The notes beneath the pieces were generated by a model, which was not told the origin of the DNA, searched no databases, and saw only the letters and a program-made list of their open reading frames with translations. From Methanocalculus alkaliphilus (GTDB lineage: Archaea > Halobacteriota > Methanomicrobia > Methanomicrobiales > Methanocorpusculaceae): DNA of 64,000 bases. The position numbers and the translations under genes were made by a program. The DNA lies in contig NZ_JALJYG010000006.1 in assembly GCF_024170505.1 (NCBI RefSeq), positions 62,001 to 126,000 on the forward strand, written 5' to 3'. Positions 1 to 8,099 of this stretch are shown here, piece by piece (within the stretch, counting starts at the first letter, position 1; each line of letters starts with the position of its first letter).

Positions 1-87
1 GGCCGTCCCTGGTGGGAAGTGAGCATCATCATCCTGCCGGGGAATGGTAAACCGGGTCGTCCCTTCGACGACAGAAGCAAAATCCAT
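1..87 (-). CDS. trm1: Probable N-terminus of archaeal tRNA guanine-26 dimethyltransferase (partial)
   Basis: An open frame of 29 codons runs off the left edge from an ATG whose complement is at 85-87. The peptide begins MDFASVVEGTTRFTIP and continues to a HFPPGTA stretch. Archaeal Trm1 proteins typically start with a short V-x-EG-x-T segment followed by FPPGSAPVF, so the match is by pattern memory only. Trm1 makes N2,N2-dimethylguanosine at position 26 of tRNA. The divergent tRNA gene next door fits but proves nothing. Only the first residues are visible, so another protein is possible. Confidence 0.5.
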   Translation of the reverse strand, partial: MDFASVVEGTTRFTIPRQDDDAHFPPGTA

Positions 88-146
88 TCTGTACACCTGG
101 TCTTCGCAAAACTTATACCTTCGTCACCCTAACTATAATGGTCAAA

Positions 147-221
147 GGGCATGTGGCCTAGTCAGGATAGGGCGTTAGCCTCCTAAGCTAATGGTCGGGG
201 GTTCAAATCCCTCCATGCCCG
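147..221 (+). tRNA. tRNA-Arg (CCT)
   Basis: A full cloverleaf can be drawn. Acceptor arms GGGCATG and CATGCCC pair, the anticodon stem TTAGC/GCTAA closes the loop CTCCTAA, which gives anticodon CCT reading AGG codons, and the T arm carries GGTTCAAATCC. The discriminator base is G and no intron is present. A TATA-like cttatacc lies near 110-117, at a suitable distance upstream, and the gene is followed by the T-rich tract tctcttttt at 222-230, a likely terminator. Confidence 0.95.
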
Positions 222-318
222 TCTCTTTTTGAACAACCACCCTTCTGCCCCTCCAGGTCCGCAGAGGCCGGAATAGTACATCCAATGATAAATAGATCGA
301 CTACCTACGTAGTACGTA

Positions 319-1176
319 ATGCATCTACCGGGATTCATACGGATCACTCGGCCTGCGAACTGCCTCGTTGCCGGAGGTGCGGCGATCATCGCCTACTTTA
401 TCGCGGCCGGGTCGCTCATCCCGGAGACGCTCTTTCTCTTTGTCACCGTCCTTCTGATCACAGCGGCGGGCAATACCATCAATGATGCGTACGATGCTGC
501 AATTGATGCCATCAACCGGCCAGATCGCCCGATACCCTCGGGTGAGATGACAGTCCGGGGGGCCGGGCTGTACTCCATCCTCCTCTTCATCGGAGGTATT
601 GGAGCTGCACTCTTTACCAATCCAATCTGCCTTGCGATTGCGGTCTTCAACACCCTGATCCTCATCTTCTATGCACGAAATCTGAAAAAGGCAGTACTTA
701 TTGGAAATCTCTCAGTCGCCTACCTTTCAGGGAGCATCTTCCTTTTCGGGGGTGCACTCGCGGGGATTGACGGGCTCATCATCACGCTTCCGCTGGTGGC
801 TATCACCTTCTTCGGAACAGTTTCGCGTGAGATCCTCAAGGATGCAGAGGATATTGACGGGGATGCCGCAGGTGGGGCAACGACCTTTCCCATGGTCGCC
901 GGTCTTCAGCGTTCTGCAGCGATTGCATTTGGATGTGCCATCGTTGCTGTCATGGCAAGCTTCATCCCTGTTCTCTGGTGGGGCCTTCCATACCTTATCG
1001 GGATACTTGTTGTGGATGCAGCGATTCTGAAATCCGTCTATTCTGTGAGACAGTGTTCCACCCCGGCATGTGTGCGGGATCTTCATGTGACAAAACAGCT
1101 GGCATACCTGATGTATGCAGCCCTGCTCATCTTTGCGGTTGCGGCAGGAATGGAAATCTTTATCCCGATTGACTAA
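319..1176 (+). CDS. UbiA-family prenyltransferase, probable digeranylgeranylglyceryl phosphate synthase
   Basis: This 285-residue protein is an integral membrane prenyltransferase of the UbiA superfamily, with about eight hydrophobic segments. Residues 52-76 hold the diagnostic Mg-diphosphate motif NTINDAYDAAIDAINRPDRP, and a second Asp-rich loop, REILKDAEDIDGDAAGG, lies near 170-186. In archaea the closest family is DGGGP synthase, which adds the second geranylgeranyl chain to glycerol-1-phosphate in ether-lipid synthesis. Length and motif spacing agree. Other archaeal UbiA members, such as those acting on quinone-like acceptors, cannot be excluded. It stands alone behind tRNA-Arg with a short gap to the next gene. 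Confidence 0.85.
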   Translation: MHLPGFIRITRPANCLVAGGAAIIAYFIAAGSLIPETLFLFVTVLLITAAGNTINDAYDAAIDAINRPDRPIPSGEMTVRGAGLYSILLFIGGIGAALFTNPICLAIAVFNTLILIFYARNLKKAVLIGNLSVAYLSGSIFLFGGALAGIDGLIITLPLVAITFFGTVSREILKDAEDIDGDAAGGATTFPMVAGLQRSAAIAFGCAIVAVMASFIPVLWWGLPYLIGILVVDAAILKSVYSVRQCSTPACVRDLHVTKQLAYLMYAALLIFAVAAGMEIFIPID

Positions 1177-1198
1177 TTGCTTAGTATAGAGGGGAGAT

Positions 1199-1609
1199 AT
1201 GCGAGTCTATAAGCGAAATACAACCTATCTGGCAGAACCGGGAGCCTTCTTTGAAGGAAATGTCCATATACATGGTAACTTTATGGTGCCCACACGGACA
1301 CACTTCTGGGGAAGGCTTGTCGTTGACGGCGATCTTGAACTTGGCCCGCAGTCATCGGTCGAAGGGGATATCGTCTGTAAAAATGCTGTCATCGGGCGGG
1401 AAAGCACCATTAAAGGCCCGCTCCGGGTTGATGAGAATGCAACGATCTGCGATCGGGCACATATCCATTCCATCGAAGCAGGCGGTGATATCATCATCAG
1501 ACCTGGTGTGACTGTCGGAGATGTGCGGTCCGAGAACTCTGTCCTGATCTATGGCAAGATACACTCAGGAACATTAGTTGGAAGGAACGTCAAAATCATC
1601 GGGGATTGA
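1199..1609 (+). CDS. Bactofilin-like / polymer-forming beta-helix protein
   Basis: This 136-residue protein is built almost wholly of short repeats of hydrophobic and Gly/Asn residues, for example FEGNVHIHGNF, LVVDGDLELG, VEGDIVCKNAVIG and IKGPLRVDENATI, the pattern of a right- or left-handed beta helix. Such small single-domain proteins are annotated as polymer-forming cytoskeletal (bactofilin) or hexapeptide acyltransferase-like proteins. No catalytic His of an acyltransferase is obvious. A purine-rich ggggag lies 4-9 nt before the ATG. Its last 36 nt overlap the end of the convergent DUF116 gene. The function is unknown. Confidence 0.65.
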   Translation: MRVYKRNTTYLAEPGAFFEGNVHIHGNFMVPTRTHFWGRLVVDGDLELGPQSSVEGDIVCKNAVIGRESTIKGPLRVDENATICDRAHIHSIEAGGDIIIRPGVTVGDVRSENSVLIYGKIHSGTLVGRNVKIIGD

Positions 1610-2281
1610 TGAGGAATCAACCCCGATGGTGATCACCTCGCAGATGTCGTGCCAGTTGACGATCGTCTCAACACACCCGTCCTTCACGGTTACAACACCC
1701 ATCCCGACGAGCCCGATCCGGTTGCACATCTCAAGCCCTTCCTTCACTTCCATCAGGCAGCCGACACCAACGATCGCTTTTGGGCGATACTTCTGCACCA
1801 TTCTTTTGATAAATGTCGATCCCGGTATGATGAAGACCCGGTAGCCAAGATCCTCCATCTTTGGGATTGCAGTACCTAGATCACACCGTCGGCAGCCGAC
1901 ACATGCAAGCCCTTCCGGGGTGAGATGAGCGGGGCATTGTGCGGAGCGAAGGCATTGTGGTAGAAAGACGGCCCGCTCAGACACCGGTATCGCAGAGAAC
2001 GCACTTGTATTCATTCTGTTATCAAGTCTGATCAGAAACTTCAGGAGCTCTCCCGGCTCAATCCCCACAAAGGCACAGAGACCCTTGACGAACCCCTCCA
2101 TCAGGAAAAGGAATGGCCGGAGGAGGGCGGGGAAGATGACCTTCCCGGATCGGATCGATGTGCCGATTAAAACAACCATGAGGATCGCAATTCCAAAGAG
2201 GAAGAGAATGACGAAGAGGGTCACCTCTCCAAGGAGGATCATCAGGTTCTGCAAAGTCGGATCCGTAAAGATCATAGTCAT
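1574..2281 (-). CDS. DUF116 family membrane-anchored Cys-rich protein
   Basis: A 235-residue protein with one strong N-terminal membrane segment (about residues 15-42) and a cytosolic domain typical of DUF116. That domain has the cysteine pattern LPQCLRSAQCP, then GLACVGCRRCDLG, then GVGCLMEVKEGLEMC. The spacing suggests a metal or Fe-S site, which is an inference. DUF116 proteins are common in methanogens and have no assigned reaction. The gene ends inside the convergent bactofilin-like gene and has its own start near 2281, 35 bp after the MtnA stop, so it may be transcribed separately from the mtnA operon. Confidence 0.75.
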   Translation of the reverse strand: MTMIFTDPTLQNLMILLGEVTLFVILFLFGIAILMVVLIGTSIRSGKVIFPALLRPFLFLMEGFVKGLCAFVGIEPGELLKFLIRLDNRMNTSAFSAIPVSERAVFLPQCLRSAQCPAHLTPEGLACVGCRRCDLGTAIPKMEDLGYRVFIIPGSTFIKRMVQKYRPKAIVGVGCLMEVKEGLEMCNRIGLVGMGVVTVKDGCVETIVNWHDICEVITIGVDSSSIPDDFDVPSN

Positions 2282-2316
2282 CTAGTATATACCATTGACA
2301 CCTTTATCCCCTTGCT

Positions 2317-3339
2317 TCAGGGCAGAAGCCAGGGGTGGTCAGCTGGACTGGTTATGATCCCCTCCTCGGTGATGATACCGGAGACGAGATCAAACGGGGT
2401 TGCATCAAATGCATAATTACGAACAGGCACACCATCTGGAACGGTTCTGACGCCGGAAAATGAAGCTATCTCATCACGCCCCCGTTCCTCAACGACAACC
2501 TCACCAACAGTCTGTGATGGATCAAAGGTGGACTTCGGTGCAGCGACATAAAACGGAATCTGGTGGTATCGCGCAGTGACCGCATGCATATAGGTACCGA
2601 TCTTATTGAAGATCCCGTCGCGGCAGATCCGGTCGGCACCCACAATAACAAGATCTATCTCCCCTTTCTGCATCAGGCAGGCGGCTTCAGAGTCGATGAT
2701 CGTCGTCACCGGTATGGCGTCCCTGGCAAGCTCCCAAGCCGTCAGCCGCGATCCCTGGAGGAGGGGGCGTGTCTCGCATGAGATGACGCTGACATCCTTC
2801 CCATCAGCCACAGCCGATCGAATCACGCCAAGGGCAGTGCCCCATGCCGAACAGGCGAGGGCACCGGCATTGCAATGGGTCAGTACCGTGGCACCATCCG
2901 GGATGATCTCTGCGCCATGCGATCCGATTCGCCTGCAGACAGCTTCGTCCTCATCAGCGAGGGCCTCTGCCAGGCTACGTGCCAGTTCTGCCGCCGCAAC
3001 CGGTTCATCCTCCTCCATGACGGCTGCGAGGACCTGATCCACACCCCATGCCAGATTCACCGCAGTCGGCCGGGCAGACCGGAGAGCTCCCGCATCCTTC
3101 TGAACAGACTGACGGAAGGTGTCAGGACTCTCCTGCAGTGCTCTCCTGCATGCGAGGGCAACACCATACGCTCCGGCCACTCCGAGCGCAGGCGCACCCC
3201 TGACCTCAAGCCTCTGTATCGCCTCGACCAGCCTGGGGACGGTTGCACAGACGATATGCTCATACCGGCCTGGGAGGAGTGTCTGGTCGATAAGGCCAAT
3301 GCCCCCTTCCTCCCACCAGATCGTCCGCTCCTGCATCAC
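2317..3339 (-). CDS. mtnA: S-methyl-5-thioribose-1-phosphate isomerase family protein
   Basis: A 340-residue member of the eIF2B-alpha/MtnA isomerase family. It shows RLEVRGAPALGVAGAYG near residues 45-61, TVLTHCNAGALACSAWGTALG with the catalytic-type Cys near 155-175, and the Asp-containing DLVIVGADRICRDG near 230-243. The enzyme interconverts methylthioribose-1-phosphate and methylthioribulose-1-phosphate in methylthioadenosine salvage. In archaea the same fold can act on related 5-deoxyribose-1-phosphates, so the substrate is not fixed by sequence. It is the last gene of an operon: its start overlaps the stop of the HdrA-like gene by 4 nt (ATGA type). Confidence 0.88.
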   Translation of the reverse strand: MMQERTIWWEEGGIGLIDQTLLPGRYEHIVCATVPRLVEAIQRLEVRGAPALGVAGAYGVALACRRALQESPDTFRQSVQKDAGALRSARPTAVNLAWGVDQVLAAVMEEDEPVAAAELARSLAEALADEDEAVCRRIGSHGAEIIPDGATVLTHCNAGALACSAWGTALGVIRSAVADGKDVSVISCETRPLLQGSRLTAWELARDAIPVTTIIDSEAACLMQKGEIDLVIVGADRICRDGIFNKIGTYMHAVTARYHQIPFYVAAPKSTFDPSQTVGEVVVEERGRDEIASFSGVRTVPDGVPVRNYAFDATPFDLVSGIITEEGIITSPADHPWLLP

Positions 3340-4613
3340 TCACCAGTCGTCAGGGTATCGCGGGTAGCTCTCATTGCCGCAGCACCCGCCGTCATCACCG
3401 AATCCGGTATATCACGTGGGGCGGTGACCGTGCCTGCGACATAGATCCCCGGCCGGATAGTCCCGACGGGATCGAGCTTTTGGTCGGTTGTGTTCACAAA
3501 ACCGTTCTGATCAAGAGGGATACCGAGCTGCTCCATAATCGCCTGTGTATCCGGCTCAGCTTCCATCCCGGCTGAGAGGACGACCATATCTGCATGGAGG
3601 CTGATGAACTCGCCGGTCTCCGTATCCTCAAGGGGCAGGATGAGATCATTGTCGCCTGCGATCACCTCTCCCGGGAAGGCACGGAGTAGTCGGATTCCGG
3701 CCGCCTCGGCACGGACACAATACTCCTCATATCCTTTTCCATAGGCACGGATATCGTTGTAAAGGATAGTTACCTCGATTTCGGGGTGATGTTCACGGAT
3801 GAGCATCGCATTCTTCAGTGCGTACATGCAGCAGACGCTTGAGCAGTAGCTCTTGCCAATCTGCATATCACGTGATCCGACACACTGGACGAAGACGACG
3901 GAGCGTGGTACTGCACCATCCGAGAGTCTCCGCACCTCTCCCCCGGTTGGTCCGCTCGAATTGATCAGGCGTTCAAATTCAAGGCTTGTGATGACATCCG
4001 GATACCTGAGGTATCCAAACATCTCCTTGCGCCTGGCATCGAAGAGCTGATAGCCGGTGGCGATGATGACACTCGCCGCCTCGATCACCTCCGTCTTCTC
4101 CGTGTCCTCACGGAGAACTGCTTCACGGCCGCAGATATCATAGCAGAGACCGCATTCTATGCAGTGCTCTGAATCCCGGACGACGACGTTTGGCACAACC
4201 TGGGGGTGCGGCTTGTAGATTGCCTTGCGGACACCGACACCTGCATCAAACCGGTTATACACCTCGACGGGGCAGATATCGACGCAGTCCTCACACCCGG
4301 TACAGAGATTTGTCTCAACGTACCGTGGGTGCTGCCGGACAGTTACGCGGAAGTCGCCGACCTCACCCTCGATACTGGTCACCTCTGCAAGTGTTCTGAT
4401 GGTGATAAGAGGATGACGCTGCACATCAACCATCTTCGGTGAGAGGATGCACATCGAACAGTCGTTTGTCGGGAAGGTCTTGTCGAGCTGTGCCATGTGG
4501 CCGCCGATACTGGGTTCCCGTTCGATCAGTGTTACCGGGATATGATGGTTGGCGACATCGAGTGCCGCCTGGATCCCTGCCACACCTCCGCCGATGACAA
4601 CAACCCTACGCAT
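3336..4613 (-). CDS. Short HdrA-like FAD/iron-sulfur protein
   Basis: This 425-residue protein has the central part of heterodisulfide reductase subunit A. It contains a Rossmann FAD motif VVVIGGGVAGIQAALD at the extreme N-terminus, the HdrA signature CSMCILSPKMVDVQRHP, two 4Fe-4S motifs (CTGCEDCVDICP and CIECGLCYDIC), and SYCSSVCCMYALKNAMLIRE. Canonical HdrA is about 650 residues. Here the N-terminal extension and the C-terminal ferredoxin-like pair are missing, and no HdrB, HdrC or hydrogenase gene is nearby. It probably transfers electrons by flavin and two clusters, but the partner is unknown. It overlaps gamma carbonic anhydrase upstream (8 nt) and mtnA downstream (4 nt). Confidence 0.85.
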   Translation of the reverse strand: MRRVVVIGGGVAGIQAALDVANHHIPVTLIEREPSIGGHMAQLDKTFPTNDCSMCILSPKMVDVQRHPLITIRTLAEVTSIEGEVGDFRVTVRQHPRYVETNLCTGCEDCVDICPVEVYNRFDAGVGVRKAIYKPHPQVVPNVVVRDSEHCIECGLCYDICGREAVLREDTEKTEVIEAASVIIATGYQLFDARRKEMFGYLRYPDVITSLEFERLINSSGPTGGEVRRLSDGAVPRSVVFVQCVGSRDMQIGKSYCSSVCCMYALKNAMLIREHHPEIEVTILYNDIRAYGKGYEEYCVRAEAAGIRLLRAFPGEVIAGDNDLILPLEDTETGEFISLHADMVVLSAGMEAEPDTQAIMEQLGIPLDQNGFVNTTDQKLDPVGTIRPGIYVAGTVTAPRDIPDSVMTAGAAAMRATRDTLTTGE

Positions 4614-5097
4614 CCCTGTGCCTCCCTGCGAGTTCGATATAGTCGGTTGCGTTCTTCAGGATGGATGCGCGCTGCTCCTCTGTCGTCTCCGCGAGGATCT
4701 TTCCGGGAACGCCAAGAACAAGGGAATGTGGTGGAATGACCTTCCCTTCGGTGACGACAGCTCCGGCACCGATGATACTCCCGGCTCCGATCACTGCTCC
4801 GTTCATGACGATTGCCCCCATTCCGATGAGGACCTCATCTGAGATGGTGCAGCCATGCAGAATCGCCCCGTGGCCGACAGATACCTGTGAACCAATGAGC
4901 GTTGGATGGCCGGTACTTCCATGGATGACAGCGTTATCCTGGACATTTGATCCATCACCGATGACGATCCGCTCGCGGTCTCCCCGGATCACGGCACCAA
5001 ACCAGACGCTCACATCGTTGCCGAAGGTCACATCACCAACGATGGTGCTGTTCCCTGCGACGAAGATGCAGGAGCTGAGGCTTCCACCATTACACAT
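4606..5097 (-). CDS. Gamma-class carbonic anhydrase family protein
   Basis: A 163-residue left-handed beta-helix protein with hexapeptide repeats (IVGDVTFGNDVSVWFGAVIRGD, IGDGSNVQDN). The three zinc-ligand histidines of the gamma class are present: one in NAVIHGS and two in VSVGHGAILHGC. It lacks the long acidic loop of the Methanosarcina Cam enzyme, so it is closer to CamH or the YrdA/PaaY type. The likely reaction is CO2 hydration, though many CamH-like proteins have weak or unproven activity. It is the first gene of the operon with the HdrA-like protein and mtnA, and is transcribed divergently from coaD. Confidence 0.85.
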   Translation of the reverse strand: MCNGGSLSSCIFVAGNSTIVGDVTFGNDVSVWFGAVIRGDRERIVIGDGSNVQDNAVIHGSTGHPTLIGSQVSVGHGAILHGCTISDEVLIGMGAIVMNGAVIGAGSIIGAGAVVTEGKVIPPHSLVLGVPGKILAETTEEQRASILKNATDYIELAGRHRDA

Positions 5098-5126
5098 AAT
5101 AGTGTATATGTTGTACGATGATTTGC

Positions 5127-5585
5127 ATGAACGTTATGGTAGGGGGCACCTTTGATCCGCTCCATGCCGGCCACCGGGTTCTCCTCAGCAGATCGTTTGA
5201 GATTGCCGGAAGAGCCGGTACTGTCACCATCGGACTGACATCCGATGAATTTGTGCAGAAGAAGAGCCACCCGGTCCGCCCTTATGACACTCGTAAAAGA
5301 GAACTGATCTGCTGGATCGGGTCGATGGATTTTGAGGCTTCATATACCGTTGAATGCCTCTCAGACCAGTATGGGTCAGCCCTTAACGATGATTTTGACG
5401 CACTCGTCGTCTCAGAAGAGACCTTTCCCGTTGCCGAGGAGATAAACAGGCTGCGGGAGGAGATGGGAAAAAAGCGGGTTGATATCTATACGATCCAGTG
5501 CATCCTCGCAGACGATGGAAAGATCGTCTCCAGTACCCGGATCTATCGGGGGGAGATAGATCCCGATGGCCACCTGATCAGATGA
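5127..5585 (+). CDS. coaD: Archaeal phosphopantetheine adenylyltransferase
   Basis: The protein joins AMP to 4'-phosphopantetheine to make dephospho-CoA. It begins MVGGTFDPLHAGHRVLL after two residues, which is the nucleotidyltransferase HxGH-type motif of archaeal CoaD (COG1019), and has IGLTSDEFV and a C-terminal VSSTRIYRGEI that matches the ISSTRI signature. ATGs exist at 5118, 5127 and 5136; 5127 gives the usual M-x-VMVGGTFDPLH start and a 152-residue protein. The last 8 nt overlap the convergent pyrI gene. The short divergent gap to the gamma carbonic anhydrase contains AT-rich tracts (agtgtatatg) suited to promoters. Confidence 0.9.
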   Translation: MNVMVGGTFDPLHAGHRVLLSRSFEIAGRAGTVTIGLTSDEFVQKKSHPVRPYDTRKRELICWIGSMDFEASYTVECLSDQYGSALNDDFDALVVSEETFPVAEEINRLREEMGKKRVDIYTIQCILADDGKIVSSTRIYRGEIDPDGHLIR

Positions 5586-6042
5586 TATAGGTTGCAATAT
5601 CCCGGGTGATCAGGGTCTCGCAGTACCGGCACCGGTACCCTCTTGACTGACAGTGAAAGGAGCTCTCTATCGGCTCATTCGCATTTGATATACAGCCGGG
5701 ATTCGGGCACCGGATGACCCCGGTGATGAGGGAGGGGATCTCAACTCCGATCTTCTTCTCAACCCGGAACTCCCGGATGATATTGATACTGGCATGGGGG
5801 GCTACCAGAGAGATCCGATCCACCTCCTCTTTCTTCAGCTCACGATTCTCGATCTTGACGATATCCTTCTTTCCCATCTGCCTGCTTTGTACATTCGTCG
5901 CAATCGATAGGCACTCCGTCGTCCTTCCGGTCACACCGAGAATTCGCAGGACAGAGAGTCCCTCCCCCGGATCGATATGATCGATCACTGTCCCGTTCCT
6001 GATGGGGCTGATCAGCAGCCCTTCCTCCGGCTTTCTCTTCAT
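5578..6042 (-). CDS. pyrI: Aspartate carbamoyltransferase regulatory subunit
   Basis: A 154-residue allosteric subunit of aspartate transcarbamoylase in pyrimidine synthesis. The N-terminal nucleotide-binding domain has the typical start PIRNGTVIDHIDPGEGLSVL and the C-terminal zinc domain has CPNPGC and, after a 20-residue gap, CRYC, giving four Cys ligands. The length matches the family. It follows pyrB on the same strand with a 4-nt ATGA overlap, so the two chains are translationally coupled as expected for subunits of one holoenzyme. Its tail overlaps the convergent coaD by 8 nt. Confidence 0.95.
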   Translation of the reverse strand: MKRKPEEGLLISPIRNGTVIDHIDPGEGLSVLRILGVTGRTTECLSIATNVQSRQMGKKDIVKIENRELKKEEVDRISLVAPHASINIIREFRVEKKIGVEIPSLITGVIRCPNPGCISNANEPIESSFHCQSRGYRCRYCETLITRDIATYII

Positions 6043-6935
6043 TGTAACACCTTCTGCAGCATGGCCATCCGAATGGGAACGCCGTTTTTCGCCTGCTGGA
6101 AGTAGCGGGCGCAGGGGAGCGCATCGACGGCAGGGTCGATCTCATCGACACGGGGGAGGGGGTGCATCAGGATGAAATGGTCCCTGACCCCGGCGAGCAC
6201 CTCCGGTGTTATGCGGTACCATGAGGCTATCGATGCATAGGAGCCCGGATCGGGGAATCTCTCCCGCTGGATACGGGTGACATAGAGGACATCAAGGGAC
6301 GGGATGATGTCGTCAATATGTTCATGCACCACAATCTCGGTCCCGGCTTCCTGGAGATCATGGACGAGGCTTGGCGGGAGTTCGAGCCCCTGCGGGGTGA
6401 TGGTATGGATCCGGACCCCATAATGTGAGAGGGCGAATGCGAGGGAGTGCGTCGTCCTCCCATACCGGAGATCCCCGAGGAATCCGACATCTATTCCTTC
6501 AAGCGGCATCGACTGCCGGATCGTAAAGAGATCAAGGAGTGTCTGGGAAGGGTGCTGGCCGGCTCCATCACCGGCATTAATGACAGGCACCGTCGAGAAC
6601 TCGGATGCAAGCAGTGCTGCCCCCTCCTTTGGATGGCGCAGGACGATGGCGTCGGCATATCCTGAGACCACCCGGATGGTGTCTGCAAGGGTCTCACCTT
6701 TTACAATCGAGCTTGCCTCTACCGAGCCGAGATTGATGACGGTGCCACCCAGCCGCTGCATCGCCGCGGTAAATGACATCTGTGTTCTGGTACTTGGTTC
6801 AAAAAAAAGGACGGCAAGGATCTTCCCTGTCAGGGCACCGGGATCAAATGACCCCTGGTCGATCGCAGCCGCCCGATTGAGGATATCATCGATCTCCTCC
6901 CGGGACACCTCTTTTATCGAGATTATATGATCCAT
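6039..6935 (-). CDS. pyrB: Aspartate carbamoyltransferase catalytic subunit
   Basis: A 298-residue transcarbamoylase that condenses carbamoyl phosphate with aspartate. The carbamoyl-phosphate motif FFEPSTRTQMSF is at about residues 44-55, the HPSQTLLDL motif at about 128-136, and the C-terminal MHPLPRVDEI fits the aspartate-binding loop. Family length is about 300 to 310 residues, so it is complete. It precedes pyrI in a two-gene operon. The 73 bp upstream, to the end of the TrmI gene, hold no gene; they probably carry the promoter. Confidence 0.96.
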   Translation of the reverse strand: MDHIISIKEVSREEIDDILNRAAAIDQGSFDPGALTGKILAVLFFEPSTRTQMSFTAAMQRLGGTVINLGSVEASSIVKGETLADTIRVVSGYADAIVLRHPKEGAALLASEFSTVPVINAGDGAGQHPSQTLLDLFTIRQSMPLEGIDVGFLGDLRYGRTTHSLAFALSHYGVRIHTITPQGLELPPSLVHDLQEAGTEIVVHEHIDDIIPSLDVLYVTRIQRERFPDPGSYASIASWYRITPEVLAGVRDHFILMHPLPRVDEIDPAVDALPCARYFQQAKNGVPIRMAMLQKVLQ

Positions 6936-7008
6936 AATGATCCGCCAGTACGAGGATATCTCCTCATTGTCCCAGAGATTACCCGGCTATCCAGATAAAA
7001 CGAGGGGA

Positions 7009-7737
7009 TCACTTCCGGGCGATTGTCAGAAATCCGCTATGAGCGACCCGTGTTGATGGGCGGGTTCCCCTCGCGCTCCGGGTCAGTTCGCGTTCCATAC
7101 ACTCGTAGCAGTGCACCTCTCCTGCAAAGAGCTCTGCGGCGGCATCGATGACAGCAAATGTCTGCTCAAAGAACGGGGTATATGTTGCGAAGAATCCGCC
7201 TGGTACCAGAAGGGTGTGGGCATGGGCGACATGCTCGGGCTGTATCATCATATCGAGATGAACAATATCATAGCTCCCGGTTGCAGACAGGAAATCCTCA
7301 GGGTGAATCCTGACGTTATCCAGGCGTGCATCAGCGATATTCTTCTCCGCAAGGCGTGCAAACTCGGGGCGGATCTCATAGGTGTCAACCGACGCGGCAA
7401 TCCCGCCGAAGTAGATGGCTGCCACACCGCTCCCGGTCCCGGCATCGAGAACCCGGTCTCTGCGGTTCATGCCGGTATAGGCGATCACCATCCCGATGTC
7501 CTTTGGGAGCATCGGTGCCCCGCTCCGCTTGCCGTGGGTGAAGAGATCCGGGGGGCGGGGTACCCGGATGGAGAATACCTTCCCGAGGTGTGTACGTATC
7601 TCGTCGCCTGGCTCCTTTCCGATGAGATCGGAGAGTTCTATCTCTCCTGCATCGGATCCAAATTTTCCGGGCCCTGCCCGGAGGTAGTACTCCCGCTTCG
7701 GGCCGATGAGGAGTACGCGATCTCCTTCCTCGATCAT
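7009..7737 (-). CDS. trmI: tRNA (adenine-N1)-methyltransferase, archaeal TrmI type
   Basis: A 242-residue SAM-dependent methyltransferase. The N-terminal beta domain includes IGPKREYYLRAG and GKRSGAPMLPKDIGMVIAYTG, the latter typical of TrmI. The SAM-binding motif VLDAGTGSGVAAIYFGG lies near residues 96-112, followed by the acidic YEIRPEF. Archaeal TrmI methylates A57 and A58 in the T loop of tRNA. It is last in an operon DHH phosphoesterase, PUA protein, NAC, TrmI; its start overlaps the NAC stop by 4 nt. This placement with RNA-linked genes supports a tRNA role. Confidence 0.9.
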   Translation of the reverse strand: MIEEGDRVLLIGPKREYYLRAGPGKFGSDAGEIELSDLIGKEPGDEIRTHLGKVFSIRVPRPPDLFTHGKRSGAPMLPKDIGMVIAYTGMNRRDRVLDAGTGSGVAAIYFGGIAASVDTYEIRPEFARLAEKNIADARLDNVRIHPEDFLSATGSYDIVHLDMMIQPEHVAHAHTLLVPGGFFATYTPFFEQTFAVIDAAAELFAGEVHCYECMERELTRSARGTRPSTRVAHSGFLTIARK

Positions 7738-8099
7738 TGCATGCCGATCTTCACGATCGCCTCAGCAATATCGCCGTTCGTCTCTTTCAGGGCTGCACGA
7801 GCGGCTTCTTCTGAGACATTCGCCTGCATGGCGACGAGCTGCACATCATCCTCGGAGATCTCGACCTCAACGGGTTCGGAGTCGGCAATCCTCGCAGGCT
7901 CAAGTCTGGGGGTTCCTGTCAGCTGGTAGGTTGTCACACCCTGCATCGTCATGCCGACGACCTCGGCTTCGTCGAAGATATAGGTCCCATCCCGTGCCTC
8001 GATGGTGACACGGGTGACACCCTCGATGGGCTCCATCGACATGCCGAGCTTGTTCATCATCTGTTTCATCTTTTTTGGGTTCATTCCACCTGGCATCAT
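7734..8099 (-). CDS. nac: Archaeal nascent polypeptide-associated complex protein
   Basis: A 121-residue archaeal NAC-alpha homologue. It starts MMPGGMNPKKMKQMMNKLG, as archaeal NAC does, then has the NAC beta-barrel segment with YIFDEAEVVGMTMQGVTTYQ, and ends in a UBA helix bundle (EDDVQLVAMQANVSEEAARA). It forms homodimers that bind ribosomes and nascent chains. It overlaps the upstream PUA gene and the downstream trmI gene by 4 nt each, so the operon is tightly coupled. Confidence 0.95.
   Translation of the reverse strand: MMPGGMNPKKMKQMMNKLGMSMEPIEGVTRVTIEARDGTYIFDEAEVVGMTMQGVTTYQLTGTPRLEPARIADSEPVEVEISEDDVQLVAMQANVSEEAARAALKETNGDIAEAIVKIGMQ

Noticed and set aside
299-320. Near-palindrome around ctacgtag before the UbiA gene
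   Set aside because: The perfect part is only 8 bp and overlaps no clear promoter element; chance is likely.
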